DNA of 64,000 nucleotides, taken from Areca catechu (taxonomy: Eukaryota; Streptophyta; Magnoliopsida; Arecales; Arecaceae). Below are positions 31,619 through 43,279 of the stretch, in pieces; position 1 is the stretch's first letter; each line of letters opens with the position of its first letter. The position numbers were made by a program, and so were the translations under genes. The stretch lies in the NCBI GenBank assembly GCA_021397845.1, contig CM038044.1, positions 100,624,942-100,688,941 on the forward strand, given 5' to 3'. A model generated the notes under the pieces. That model ran no database searches, was not told where the DNA came from, and saw only the letters and a list, made by a program, of their open reading frames with translations.

Positions 31619-33191
31619 TATTGACTCCGTTATTGATTTTGATGATAAGCAAAATGGTTAAATATAAGTTGAGTACTAATGGTTTCTTTGAAGTATGTTT
31701 TTGTTGAAAAAGGTGCTCACAAATTTGAAGAAGTTTGTTTGATTGAAGTAAACCAAGTTTGGATGAAAAGATCTACTCAAAGAGGACTTGGACAATCAAA
31801 GATTGTTTGAATGGTCAATTGAGTTAAGTATAAATGTGTTTCAGCACAAGTTCAGACTTTTTATGAAGATTTCAGTGAAGTGTCGACTCAAAGTGTCGAC
31901 ACATGATACCAAGTGTCGACACATGGAGGTGAAGTGTCGACTCAAGCTGGTATGCAAAGAATATTTCAAATGGCATGGCTGAAGGTCAACACATGGACCT
32001 GAAGTGTCGACTCAAAGTGTTGACACATGGATCAGCTCATCGTCTAAGATTTTCAAGCCATAGAACTTGCTGAAAATGAAGATCTGCTAAAGTGTCGACA
32101 CATGGAGGCAAAGTATCGACTCACCTGAGAAAGTGTCGATACATTTGAGATTTCCAAAGAACTAGATTAAAGATTTTTGAACTGGGTGTCAACTCAAGAA
32201 GTTCGAGTGTCGACCTAAAGTATTGACTCACAGCCTGAAGTGTCGACACATGGAGTTCTGGGAACAGTAATGGCTAGTTTTTCAAATGCAGAACTCGATC
32301 TTTTTGCCCTTCAACGGCTAGTTTTTCAAGTCTAATAGCTAGAAATGGGATTTGAGACGTTGGGAAGGTATTTATATGCTCCAAATCAAATCAAAAGAAG
32401 AACATTTGATTATTATTGATAAGAATGAGATAAGAGCATTCAAGTAAGAAGAAAAGAGAGCTTTAACTCCTATTCATTGAAGATTCAACCGCTCTCAAGC
32501 AAAAGCAAGCCTCCAAGCATTCAAGAACCTTCAAGAGCATTGAAGATCATCCATTCTTGAGCATTCAAGAGGCTTCAACAAGTTCAAAGCATCTCTACAT
32601 CGAGCTTCAAAGAGATACCCGCTTTATTTTAGAAAGCTTATATTGTTTCTCTACTTCTAAACTAGATTTGTTGTAAGGGTTCTTAGTTAGCTTATTGTAA
32701 AACCAAGGAAGGTTATTGGTGAGCCTTTGAAAACCAATTAGATTCTTGGTTAGCCCAGAAAACCAAGGGAGGTTGGTGGTTAGCCCATAAAACCATTTAG
32801 GTTCTTGGTTAGCCCGTAAAACTAAGTAAGGTTTTGACTTGTTGGCCTTGTGAAAACAAGTTGGATTTTTGATTAGTGAGCCTGCAAAACTAATCAACTG
32901 TAATCGGTGTGATTATAGTGAATTCCTAAGAGGATCTTAGGGAGTGGATGTAGGTGCATTGGATAGCACCGAACAACTATATTTCTTGGTCTTTGTGGTT
33001 GATTGATCTCTCTACTTGCTTTACTTTTATTGCTCTTTATTTCCACTGCACTTTTATATAAGAGCATTACATTTGATTTCATTGTACCTTAATTGATTGT
33101 TGAATTGGATTGCATAGCATTGCATTGCATCAAGTAAATATTTTTTAGAGACCCAATTCACCCCCCCTCTTGGGTTGCTTACTAGGCAACA
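31619..33191 (+). repeat. SIRE-2 3' LTR
   Basis: 1573 bp. It starts TATTGACTCC where the 5' copy has TGTTGACTCC, so the terminal TG is mutated, and ends GGCAACA. It keeps the R/U5 part missing from the 5' LTR, including a run of 'gtgagcc...aaacca' repeats at 32690-32900 that is also seen in SIRE-1 and SIRE-3. Confidence 0.92.
31877..32260 (+). repeat. GTCGAC palindrome array in the SIRE-2 3' LTR
   Basis: Counterpart of the 22977-23364 array. Several units that are intact here carry TCGAT or TTGAC changes in the 5' copy and the reverse, so both arrays have been losing CpG cores since insertion. Confidence 0.85.
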
Positions 33192-34039
33192 CGCCTTCAA
33201 CCCCTGCTTCTAGCCCATCAATGCCCAGCAGCCGATGGAACCCCATGCCATAGATTAGGCTGCCCATGGTCCCCCCACCAGAAGATCCCCTTCATCTTGC
33301 TCGCTCTCTCCCACGGTGAACTGAGCTCTGTAATAGAGCCTCGGGACCGAGCCCAGCATCGAAGTTCTTGCCCCGACCTCCTTCCCCCCACCGGTCTAAT
33401 CCGGCCCCCTTTGACCGTGCCGCCATCTCCTCAGCCCCGCCCTCCACCTGGACTCATCCACAGCTGGCCCACAGAACTCCTCCCTGCTGCCATGCCAGTC
33501 ATCACCGACTCCAGCCGTCGTGTCTGCCTCCGCCCGATCTGGTGTCATGCGTGCTATTCCTCTACCTCAGATCAATGCCCGTGCCCCATCGAACTTACTC
33601 CCCTGCTCCACCTTGCAACGGTCCATGAAGAAGCAGCCACCATCGGTCTCAGCACCGTTGCTGACGAAGCCTGTCGGTGAAGCCTCCCCGCATTACTGTC
33701 TGCTCTCCAGTGCCATCGTTGATGAGATCCGGCTGGAAGACCCCCTGCTCCGTTCCCCTTCGGACCATGGAGAAGAAGAGTCCATCGCACAAACATGAAA
33801 GCACTCCCAGCCCGTGTTACCGACTTCAACCTGCATGCTCCTCAAAGCTACACGATTCCCAGAGCAGCATGGATTTCAGCATAGCATGGCTTCCAAAGTT
33901 GCACGACTTTTAAAGTAAATATGATTAAAAAAAAAAATTTGAATGTAGCCTCTTTTGCTTTGATTTGATTATTTTCGGTTCCATCAAACCCTCGCTGAGC
34001 CTGACTCGACGGAGTCGAGTTCTCCCTACCCCAGGAGAA
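33192..34039 (+). other. NA1 interior, right part (no gene recognised)
   Basis: GC-rich, Pro/Arg-rich in several frames on both strands (for example 33297-33680 plus, 33572-33829 minus). No domain is recognised and no frame is favoured. The last 35 bp encode a remnant of a chromovirus pol end and a purine stretch (CCCCAGGAGAA), the likely polypurine tract. Confidence 0.7.
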
Positions 34040-34639
34040 TGATGGGGACCCGAGAGTCTAGTATATTTTATTTTGAGTCCAATTGAGTCCATTTAGTTAG
34101 TCCAATTATTTTCAGTTCAATCAAGTGAGTTAGATCGAGTCCTGTAATTTTCATTCATGTCAAGATCCAAGAGAAAAGTAAGCAGACCCGGAGATTTACT
34201 AGGCCCTCCCCAATTAGAATTGGATTCCATGCATCTGGGCCCTTACATGCCTCCAAGCCCACAAAAGAGAGCTCCAGTCCAAGATAAAGGCCTACTATTG
34301 ACCAGGTCCACCAGGATTTCTTAGTCCTTAAGTCAGGGTTTCTTAGCCCTCAAGTTATGTAACCTGAGTGAATCTATAAATACCCACCCCTCCCCTCTTA
34401 TATGAAACATCTTTTTCTCATGAATACAAATTAAAAGTTATTTTGTTTGAGTTTTTCCTCCAGATTGGAGTGGGTGTGAGGCCCGTGTTCCCTATTCTTA
34501 AGTGCAAGCCCTAGCTGCCCTGATCCCTCTCTTCCAAGCAAGCCCTAGCTGCCATCATCCTCTCACAAGCCCCAAACCTACCCTAATCTCTGGTAACTTC
34601 TACGCTCACCAGCAATCCCTGCTTCCCCGTCCCGCATCA
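34040..34639 (+). repeat. NA1 3' LTR
   Basis: 600 bp, TGATGGGGACC...CGCATCA, followed by the target duplication TGAAG. It is the partner of 21807-22407. Confidence 0.92.
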
Positions 34640-35090
34640 TGAAGAAGGGTACAAAGTGAAAGCAAAACTCTAAGAAAAGCATCAATAAGTGGAAGAAGGC
34701 AAAGAGGCCTTCAAATGATGGATCATGTCTCTTCTATGGCAAGAAGGAACATTGGAAAAAGAATTACAAGACGTACCTTGTAGGTCTGAAGCAAGATGCT
34801 AGTGGAGCATCAAAAGGTTTGTTTATGATACAAACAAACTTATCATTGAGTTCTTCAACTTCCGATTCATGGGTATTGGATACCGCATGTGGGTCTCATA
34901 TATGCAAATCTTTGCAGGGATTCCACAAGATTAGAAGGTTGAAGAAAGGTGACTTCAAGCTTTATGGCACGAGTGGAGAAGCCATTCATGCTGAAGCTAT
35001 TAGAAACCTATATGTTATTATTGCCTTCGGGCAAGATATTATAATTAAAAGACTATTATTACATTCCAAGTATTGTTAGAAATATTATTT
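34640..35090 (+). pseudogene. Angela-2 gag zinc knuckle and protease
   Basis: After NA1 the frame resumes with a Lys-rich stretch and a degenerate knuckle (CLFYGKKEHWKKNYK, last Cys lost). Then comes the protease site WVLDTACGSHIC and the flap region (KLYGTSGEAIHAEAIRNLYV). 34819-35079 is open; earlier codons include a stop. DTACGSH replaces the usual DTGCGSH, so activity is doubtful even apart from the breaks. Confidence 0.82.
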
Positions 35091-36230
35091 CTGAACCTTT
35101 GTTATTAAGACAAGGTTATAAAATAAAAGTTGAGCAAAATGGGTGTTCCATTTTTTATTCTAATGACTTCTTTGGAACGGGTAAATTTGTGAATGGTCTT
35201 CTAATTTTATCGTTCCATGATGAAGTCTAGCTTGTAGAAAATAAAAAGAAAAAGAGAGATGATACCAATGAAACATTCCTTTGGCATTATCGAATAGGTC
35301 ATATAAGTGAGTCAAGGATTAACAAGTTATACAAAGATAATTTCTTTGGCCCTTATGATTATAAATCATTAGGAACTTATAAATCTTGCCTCATGGAAAA
35401 AGACCAAGTCTCCATTCACTGTATATGGAGAAAGGGCAACTAGTTGTTAGGGTTAATACATTCAGATGTATGTGGACCTATGCCAACTCAGGCTAAAGGA
35501 GGATACTTTTATTTCATCACTTTCATTGATGATTTATCTAGGTTCGGATATGTGTATCTCATGAAACATAAATCTGAAGTCTTTGATAAATTTAAAGAGT
35601 ATCAAAGTATGGTTGAGAAACAAACTGGAAAAAGTATTAAAATCCTTTGGTCAGATCGAGGAGGAGAATATCTATCTAGTGAATTTTTAATCATCTTAAG
35701 GAAAATGGTATTCTCTCTGAATGGACCCCTCCATATACACCACAATTAAATGATGTAGAAGAAAGGAGGAATCGTACATTGTTTGACATGGTAAGGTCCA
35801 TGATGTGCTTCACAGATCTTCCAATATCCTTCTAGGGATATGCCCTAGAAACTGCTGCATATGCATTAAATAGGGTACCATCAAAATTAGTACTCCATAT
35901 GAATTATGGAATGATAAGAAACCAAGTCTTAAACATCTTAAGATTTGGGGTTGTCCAGCTTATGTTAAAAAGGATTTGGACATAAGCTAAGTGGTAGGGC
36001 TGAAAAATATAGGTTTATTGGTTATTCTCAAAAGGGAATTGGATACATATTCTATCATCCTTACTAAACAAAAGGTTTTTGTTAGTAGGCATATCGTATT
36101 CTTGGAAAAAGAATTTATCCAAGAAGAAGGTAATCAGAGAATAATTGAATTGAGTGAAGTTCAAAATGAATAAACTCAAGTTCCTCAATCAGAAGTACCA
36201 ATTGATCAGGTACAACCATAAAACACACCT
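35091..36230 (+). pseudogene. Angela-2 integrase
   Basis: Remnants in order: ETFLWHYRIGHISESRINKL (zinc finger), KSCLMEK, LIHSDVCGPMPTQAKGGYFY and FITFIDDLSRFGYVYLMKHK (first catalytic Asp), KILWSDRGGEYLSSEF (second Asp), a frameshift near 35745, then the NGVAERRNRTL-type region read in another frame, and RFIGYSQKGIGYIFYHP (35991-36173). Many stops. The longest open part is 35444-35749. Confidence 0.82.
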
Positions 36231-37856
36231 CCTCTTCGTAGGTCAGAGAGAGTACGGGCAACACCTCTAAGATATGATTTTATGATTAAAAATACCAGCA
36301 TCATTAAAGGAGATGATCCACTGACCTATATGAAAGCTGTCATGAGTAAGGACTCTGACAAATGGTTAAGTACCATGAAATCCAAGATGGACTCCATGTA
36401 TGACAACCAGGTTTGGACCTTGGTTGACCCATCTAAGGGAATTGTCCTAATAGGGTGCAAATAGATCTTCAAGAGGAAGATTGGAGCATATGGGTAAATA
36501 GAAACCTATAAGGCTAGGTTTTTGGCAAAAGGTTTCAAGTAAAAGCATGGTATCGACTATGATGAAACCTTTTCGCCAATTACCATGCTCAAGTCCATTA
36601 GAATCATGCTTGCTATTGCTGCGTACTATGATTATAAGATTTGGCAGATGGATGTTAAGACTACATTCCTTAATAGGAATCTTGAGGAAGAAGTCTATAT
36701 GTTACAACCAAAAGATTTTGTCTCAAGTGGGAGACCAAACCAAGTGTGCAAGCTTAGGAAATCCATTTATGGATTGAAGCAAGCATCAAGGAGTAGAACA
36801 TTCATTTTGATGAAACTATTAAGGAATTTAGTTTCATCAAGAATATGGATGAGCCATGTGTGTATAAGAAGATAAGTGGGAGTGCCATTATCTTCTTGAT
36901 CTTGTATGTCAATAACATACTTATCATTGGAAATGATGTTCCAATGATGTAGTCAGATAAATCGTGGCTATCAAAATAGTTTTCCATGAAGGATTTAGGA
37001 GAAGCATCATATATTCTAAGAATAAAGATCTATAGAGATAGATCTAAAACGATGCTAGGATTATCCCAATCCAGGTACATAGACTTAATATTGAAGAGAT
37101 TCAATATGGAGAGAAGTAAAAAAGGTTACTTGTCTATGAGTCAAGGAATATACCTATCTAAAAGGATGTCACCTAAGACTCCAAAAGAAAGAGATAGGAT
37201 GAATAAGATTTCTTATACTTTGGCAGTGGGATCAATAATGTATGCAATGCTATGTACCTAGCCTAATGTTGCTTATACCATAGGCATAGTAAGCAGGTTC
37301 CAGGCTGATCCAAGGAAGGATCATTGAAAAAGCTATGAAAAACATTCTTAAATACCTGAGAAGGACTAAAGACATTTTTTCTGATATATGATGGATCAGA
37401 GTTGAAACTAGAAGGCTATATACATTATAGTTTCCAATCTGATCTAGATGATAGTAAATCCATATCAGGATATATCTTTACTCTGAATAGAGGAGCAGTG
37501 AGTTAGAAGAGTACCAAGCAGCCAACTGTAGCTGACTCAGTTACTGAGACAGAAATATAGCTGCTATTAAAGCCACTAAGGAAGCTATCTGGATGAAGAG
37601 ATTCATCATAGAATTGGATGTGGTTCCTGCAATCATAGGAATCGAGATCTCACAATAAGTCCAAGCACATCCTGAGATGCTTTCACCTCATTTGAGAATT
37701 CATTTAAAGAAATGATGTGGTAATAGAATGAGTCGATATAAAGAACAACATAGCAGACCCATTCACTAAAGCACGTTCACTATACCAGTTAGATTGCCAT
37801 CTAGATTGTATGGATATTAAATATAAGAGCGATTGGCTTTAGTGCAAGTGAGAGAT
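36231..37856 (+). pseudogene. Angela-2 reverse transcriptase and RNase H
   Basis: RT parts: MKSKMDSMYDNQVWTLVD, ETFSPITMLKSIRIMLAIAA, WQMDVKTTFLNRNLEEEVYM and SIYGLKQASR. The catalytic YVDD box reads YVNN (36905-36916): both Asp codons are now Asn. RNase H parts include LSQSRYIDLILKRFNM, a decayed SDxD region near 37440 and TKQPTVADSVTE (37510). The sequence ends in the Angela polypurine tract (gtgcaagtgagagat, to 37856). At least a dozen stops; the largest open pieces are 36585-36875 and 36986-37261. Confidence 0.85.
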
Positions 37857-39594
37857 TGAAAGAATTATGCCCTGAAAGCTAATTACAGTTATTGTATCAG
37901 TGGCATTCTCCCAACTTAAGAATGATAAAGGCAATTTTTGAGTCATCATATGCTTTGTCTTATGTTTTTAATTATAAGATTATGATGAACCCCATAGGTT
38001 AGGGCAATGGAATTAGGGTTATGATGGAGATCATAATGATGAGACCTAAGTTTTTATAAATCCTAATCTAAAATATTCCTAATCAATGGATCATCGATTC
38101 GAGGATCGATGAATTCGGAAAGACTAGCACATCCTATGTATGTTCAATAGAGAGTGTGGTTGGTCTCACAACTACTTATGTAGAGACACTAATACAAGGA
38201 TGTGGGTGCTTATTAGATTATGAGTCCACTGAACTGATCTGATAAAAGAATATCAAATGGAAGTCTTACTTGTCAAAAGCAATGTTCTCTTGGTGGGAGT
38301 TGTGGATGTGATTCTTAGACCTGAGACTACCATAGTATCTTATACACATGAACCCATATTTTGGTGCATACTCATTCATGGCAATTAAGTCATGTATAAG
38401 GTGCTTCTGGATATGGTGGATTGTGTATGAAGGTAATAAGTAGGTCAACAAGGAATCGATCACTCCTAATAAAAAGAGAAGTTATCCCATGTGATCTCTT
38501 CGAATGATGACTCAGAAAGTCTTTGATCAAAGCATGATGAGATTAGATAGGATTTCTAATATTTCATCGGTCGAGTCTTCATTATTGAATTGAGATTCGA
38601 AAGGATTAAGTTCTAGGGTTTGACACCCTATTACTTATTCGAGATAAAGGGAGATTGAAGAATTGAATTGCATAGTAACTTTCGATTGAAGGATATTTTA
38701 GTAATTTTTATCAAATTTCTCATCTTCTAGGTAGGCATGACATGTTACTAGACATCTATTATGTCTTGTAGGTTTTTATGAATCAATTCGATTGGATTCA
38801 TGAGTCAATTTGGAAGTTGGTGCAAATTGGCAACTTTGGTCAGCTCAATTGATCTAATTAGGTCAATCGAGTTTGATTGGATCGAATTGGCTTGGACCTA
38901 GACCTACTGCTGGCTAGATGTGAAACCCAAAGAACCATACACATTAGAAAATTGGCCAAGAAAGTCAATTATATTTTTATTAGGGTTATGGGATCCTAAT
39001 TGGCTAGCTAATTGATATACTAGCATATGTTGGTTAGCCCAACTCCTAACCCAATTGGATTGGGTCAGCTTGCTTGTTATTTGAGATAACCAAATTTAAA
39101 TGGGACTTAAATTGGATAGAGTCCTAAGTGGGGTAGCTTGATTCAATATTTATCTAGATTTATTTAGAACTTATCTTGAATTTATGGAAAAGTCCTACTT
39201 GGCATGGACTCTTGGGCACCAATTTGCATTCATGCTAATTTCATGCACGTAGACCAGATAGAGTCCAAAGGACTTCTCCCTTATCTCCATGCCCAAATAA
39301 GGAGCTTTGATCGGTCAAATAAATGCAATATGGCATGGAAGGAGTTAGCACAAAAATGAAGAGTTGCATCTCTTCATTATGGCACAAAATTAAAACTAGG
39401 AGTCCTTCCATTTGAAGGCTTCCGTATTTCTCTAACACCTTCTTTTAGAGTTCACGCCCCTTAGCCATAATATGACTGGTAAATGCCATGTGGCAGGTGG
39501 AGAAGATGGCTGAAAAAATGAAGAGACATTAATATGTCTTTTGGTGCATGATTAGTTGTATCATGATATGTCCTCTCATCCAAAAGACTCCTTC
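37857..39594 (+). repeat. Angela-2 3' LTR, first part
   Basis: It starts TGAAAGAATTATGCCC, close to the common Angela LTR head TGTTAGAATATGCCC, directly after the polypurine tract. The part around 38150-38250 (ctcacaacta, gatgtgggtgctta) also fits the family. It breaks at 39594 where G2 inserted and continues at 56983. Confidence 0.78.
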
Positions 39595-41007
39595 TGATGT
39601 GGCATACTTATAGGAAATATGGCATGAATGACTAAAGCAATTAAGCTAATTAAACTCTAAACATATGATTGTAATTCATTCAAAGAGGAGTCATTTGGAT
39701 GCATAGAAGAAGACTAATTAGAAGGCTAAAATGCTTCGCAGTGCAAATCTAGATTAAGTTAAGAAATAAGGACCTACGTGGCTAGAGAAACCATCTAGTT
39801 AGGACTTTACTCTATTCAGAATCTTAGACCTCAAGAGGTAAGGATAGGGTTTAGAGACCAATAATGACTTTCAAAGACCCTACACTAACCTTACTACAGG
39901 AACTCTCAAGACTGGCGATTGAATAATCAAACCAAACCACCCATTGGAAGTAGAGGTCCTTGCTGCTGAGTTGAGGGCAAGGAGGACTTCATCTTGGACC
40001 GGGTACTCTTTAGGATCCTGCAAGGACACCCATTAGTATTGTGGGAAAATTGGAAGATAGCATGGAATAGAAATAATGGAAGGGAGGGAGTAAAGGATTG
40101 TTGATGATCTAGGTGGAGTGTGGCCGGCTGATCTTGAAGATGAGGTAGGTGTCAATGGAAGAACTTTTGCTGGAATTTGAGAACTAAAGCACTTGGTTGA
40201 GCCTCTCACTCAATCCCTCATGGATGGCATTTGCAAACACAAATGGAGATAAGAAAATTCTGAATTTCATTCATTCAAAAGCATCCTTTTACAAAGAGAT
40301 TAGGGGCCTATTTATAACCTTCAAGTCCCATTTGAAATTCAAATTTTACATGAAAAGAAAGGGAAATGTAGTTACATATTTGAATTTCAAAATTCATGAA
40401 AAGGGGGCACCAAATCTGAAAATCTGCATGCATGGGTGCCAAGTGTCTAAATCTGAAAATCTTCATATATGGGTGCCAAGTGTCCAAATATGAAAATCTG
40501 CATGCATGGGTGCCAAGTGTCCAAATCTAAAATTCTTCATGTATGGGTGCCAAGTGTCCAAATCTGAAAATCTTCATGTATGGGTGCCAAGTGTCCATTC
40601 TCTTGGATAAGGTGTTTGGTGAGGTGGCTTCAATCAAAGTTTCATTCCATCCAATGGCTCTTATTTCATTCACCCCTGATTTAAAGATTTACTTGATGTA
40701 GCTTTGGTTCATCCCATGGTCCAATTATATGCTCCCTTGGTTGGACTTGACTCAAGCTCAAAAGAAAAATTACAACTCAATTTGGACTTGAGTACATTTG
40801 ACTCTTACAACTCAATTGACCCAAGGCTTCAAGACCTAATACTTAGCAAGACTCAAACATAAAATTCATGATCCAAGAAGAATTAACTATACTCAAGACT
40901 CGGACTAGGAACAAGTTAACAAGGTTAGAACTCAATTTGCAATCCATAAGGAATTGGTGTTAACTAGGTTTGATTGAAGTCTTCTTTTAATCTTGGTGCC
41001 AGCACCA
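39595..41007 (-). repeat. G2 3' LTR
   Basis: 1413 bp, the partner of 55561-56977; the two are nearly the same by eye. It includes five 37-bp units (40415-40599). The pol ORF ends inside it at 40932. Confidence 0.93.
40415..40599 (-). repeat. Five 37-bp tandem units in the G2 3' LTR
   Basis: Units start at 40415, 40452, 40489, 40526 and 40563 with no change of period; each contains GGGTGCCAAGTGTC. The 5' LTR has the same five at 56385-56569, so the array predates this insertion. Confidence 0.9.
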
Positions 41008-41909
41008 ATTCCCCCGAGGTGGAAAGAACTTGACTCTGTCGAGTAGGGATCTGTTTTACTTTGGTAGTACTCTAATAAGTCTGGGTTGATTCTTTGTATA
41101 TCCTCTCGAGTAATCCATGAGCCTTCGAACTCAGGTTGACCTTGCCAACAAACTAAATAGCGTTGGTAACCTTTATTCTGAGTGGTGATGGCTTGGTCAT
41201 CCAGAATTCGCTCAATCTTATCTCGCCGTTCTGGTAGAATTGTTGGTGGACACTCAGGGATGGATTCACTCTCAATATATGGCTCAGGCTCAAATGGCTC
41301 GCTAGGTATCATTATTGGCTTCTTATACTCTACTAGGGCTGAAACATTGAAAATCAAGCTAATACCTAAATCAGATGGTAAGTCTAGCACATAAGCATTA
41401 GATCCTATTTTCTTTATGACTTTAAATGGACCTGCACTGCGAGCATGCAATTTTTTTAAGGTTCCTAGTGGGAACCGTTCTGGTCTAAGCCTTATCATAA
41501 CATAATCTCCTTCAGTGAATTCTTTGACTCTTCTATGTGAATTTGCCATATGCCTATAAGTTTCATTGCTTAATTGGATCTTTTTATTAATTTCTTTATG
41601 TATATCTCTAATATGCTGTGCATATGACTCAGCTGATTCAAAAACTCGTGCTTGTATGGGTAAAGGGATCAGATCTAAGGGCTTCCTAGGTTTGTAACGA
41701 TGGACCACTTCAAATAGGCTCTTCCCAGTAGATCTATTGACTAAGCTGTTGTAAGCAAATTCAGCACGAGGGAGTAAGAGATCCCAATTTCCTGTACTGT
41801 CACCAACAAGACATCTAAGCAGATTTCCTAGACTCCGATTGACTACTTCAGTTTGGCCATCAGTCTGAGGATGATAGGTAGTGGAGAATTTCAGTTTGGT
41901 TCCTAGCAT
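40932..41909 (-). CDS. G2 integrase C-terminal half with chromodomain
   Basis: 325 residues. It begins in the integrase core (KLKFSTTYHPQTDGQTEVVN, which holds the catalytic Glu), then LPRAEFAYNSLVNRSTGKS, NETYRHMANSHRRVKEF, DYVMIRLRPERFP and GPFKVIKKIGSNAYVLDLPSD. A chromodomain follows (about 245-285: RYLVCWQGQPEFEGSWI). The tail (STESSSFHLGGIGAG) spans the polypurine tract, and the frame ends 76 bp inside the 3' LTR. This half is intact; in G1 the same region is shifted. The upstream part, with the first two Asp residues, lies in the next entry across a break at about 41910-42030. Confidence 0.88.
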   Translation of the reverse strand: MLGTKLKFSTTYHPQTDGQTEVVNRSLGNLLRCLVGDSTGNWDLLLPRAEFAYNSLVNRSTGKSLFEVVHRYKPRKPLDLIPLPIQARVFESAESYAQHIRDIHKEINKKIQLSNETYRHMANSHRRVKEFTEGDYVMIRLRPERFPLGTLKKLHARSAGPFKVIKKIGSNAYVLDLPSDLGISLIFNVSALVEYKKPIMIPSEPFEPEPYIESESIPECPPTILPERRDKIERILDDQAITTQNKGYQRYLVCWQGQPEFEGSWITREDIQRINPDLLEYYQSKTDPYSTESSSFHLGGIGAGTKIKRRLQSNLVNTNSLWIAN

Positions 41910-42563
41910 ATGCCAAAGGGTCTTCCAAAAATAGCTAGTGAACCTAACATCTCAATCAGATACAGTGATTTTAGGTAAACCATGTAGTCTAACCACCTCG
42001 TCAAGAAAAAGTTTGGCCATTCTAGAAGCATTTTAGGTTTGAGAACATGGGATGAAGTGAGCCATCTTAGAAAATCGATCGACTATAACGAAGATGGAAT
42101 CGTGTCTCCTAGAGGTCTTTGGGAGTCCTAGTACAAAGTTCATACTAAGATCCTGCCATGGACAATCAGGGACTAGTAAGGGGGTGTACAGACCAGTGTT
42201 CTGTCTTTGCTGTTTGGCAACAGCACATGTTCGACATTGGGCTACAACTTGGGCCACATTCCTTTTGAGGCCAGGCCAAAAGAATTGGTCTTCTACTACT
42301 ATGATGGTCTTGTTTCTTCCAAAATGACATGCTAGGCCTCTAGCATGAACTTCCCAAATTAAAAACTCTCTAATGGAAGTTCGGGGAACACACAATTGAT
42401 TTCCTTTGAAAAGGAATCCATCTAGGAGAGTATAGTCACTATATACACTAGATGGTCCTTGTTGGAGGGATTGGTAGATTTCACTAAAGTCTGGACACTT
42501 AGGATATTCCTCTTTCAGTCTATCAAACCCTATAACCTCGGTATTAACCGAGATCAAAAACAT
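41910..42563 (-). pseudogene. G2 integrase, N-terminal half
   Basis: The open part, 42033-42563, has YTLLDGFLFKGNQLCVPR, the zinc finger (HARGLACHFGRNKT...CRTCAVAKQQ), PWQDLSMNFVLGLPKT (Asp of MDFV now Asn: MNFV) and RHDSIFVIVDRFSKMAHF. Stops near 42030 and 41950 separate it from the C-terminal half. The change at the first catalytic Asp would by itself stop integration. Confidence 0.85.
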
Positions 42564-43279
42564 GGATCGTCAGCTTAAAGCATCTGCAACCCTATTTTCA
42601 GTGCCAGCACGGTGCTTCAGAACAAAGGTGTAAGCCTGAATGAATTCTACCCATTTTCTGTGCCTAGGGTTCAGTTTCTTTTAGGAATTAAGGAATCGTA
42701 AGGCTTCATGATCGGAATAAAGAACAAATTCCTGCGGTAGTAAATAGTGTCTCCAATACCTCAAAGCCTGAACTACCACATACAATTCCTTATCGTATGT
42801 CAAGTATCTCGTCCTTGCTTCATTCAATTTCTCACTAAAGAATGCCACTGGATGACTCTCTTGACTCAAAACTCCTCCAATTCCTACTCCAGATGCATCA
42901 CAAGCAACCTCAAATATCTTTGAAAAATCGAGTAACCTCAAAATAGGTGCTTGTGTCATTTTCTTCTTTATTTCTAGGAAGGCTCTATCGGCAAATTTTG
43001 TCCATTAAAAGGTTTCCTTCCTAATGCAGTCAGTAATGGGTGCTACTATTATGCTAAATCCTCAATGAATCTCCTATAGAAGGTGGCTAAACCGTGGAAA
43101 CTATAGACATCATGGATGCTTTTGGGTATGGGCCACTCGACTATGGACTTGACCTTTTCAGGGTCGGCAGACACCCCTTCAGTGGTGATAACAAATCCTA
43201 GAAAGATAACTCTATGGGTCATGAATTCATATTTCTTGAGGTTGGCATAGAGACTATCTTGTCTAAGGGTTTGGCAAAC
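42564..43279 (-). pseudogene. G2 RNase H and end of RT
   Basis: The open part, 42681-42959, reads RLLDFSKIFEVACDASGVG, EKLNEARTRYLTYDKELYVV and FVLYSDHEALRFLNS, with the catalytic D, E and D present. The downstream HKAGTENRVADAL-type end (42570-42680) and the RT thumb region (43000-43279: GFVITTEGVSADPEKV type) are in other frames or interrupted by stops. Confidence 0.8.

Larger units (their letters stand above)
22718..33191 (+). mobile_element. SIRE-2: full-length SIRE/Maximus copia, decayed
   Basis: 5' LTR 22718-23641, primer site, gag, pol (protease, integrase, RT, RNase H), the extra 3' ORF, polypurine tract and 3' LTR 31619-33191, all in one orientation. The flanks are CACCT and CGCCT, a target duplication with one transition. 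It sits inside the NA1 interior. Many stops, lost start codons and several frameshifts make it non-autonomous. The 5' LTR has lost about 660 bp. Confidence 0.93.
21807..34639 (+). mobile_element. NA1: non-autonomous LTR retrotransposon (holds SIRE-2)
   Basis: LTRs of 601 bp (21807-22407) and 600 bp (34040-34639) start TGATG and end CATCA. The target duplication TGAAG lies at 21802-21806 and 34640-34644. A primer site follows the 5' LTR. Without SIRE-2 the interior is only about 1.16 kb and has no gag or pol domain. Just before the 3' LTR it keeps bases encoding DSTESSSPYPRR, like the last pol residues of G2 (STESSSFHL). It is therefore probably a deletion derivative moved by chromovirus proteins. 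Confidence 0.88.

Noticed and set aside
33297..33829. Open frames in the NA1 interior as a captured host gene
   Set aside because: Several overlapping Pro/Ser/Arg-rich frames on both strands, none favoured, no exon-like borders or known domain. A search against host transcripts would be needed to revive this.
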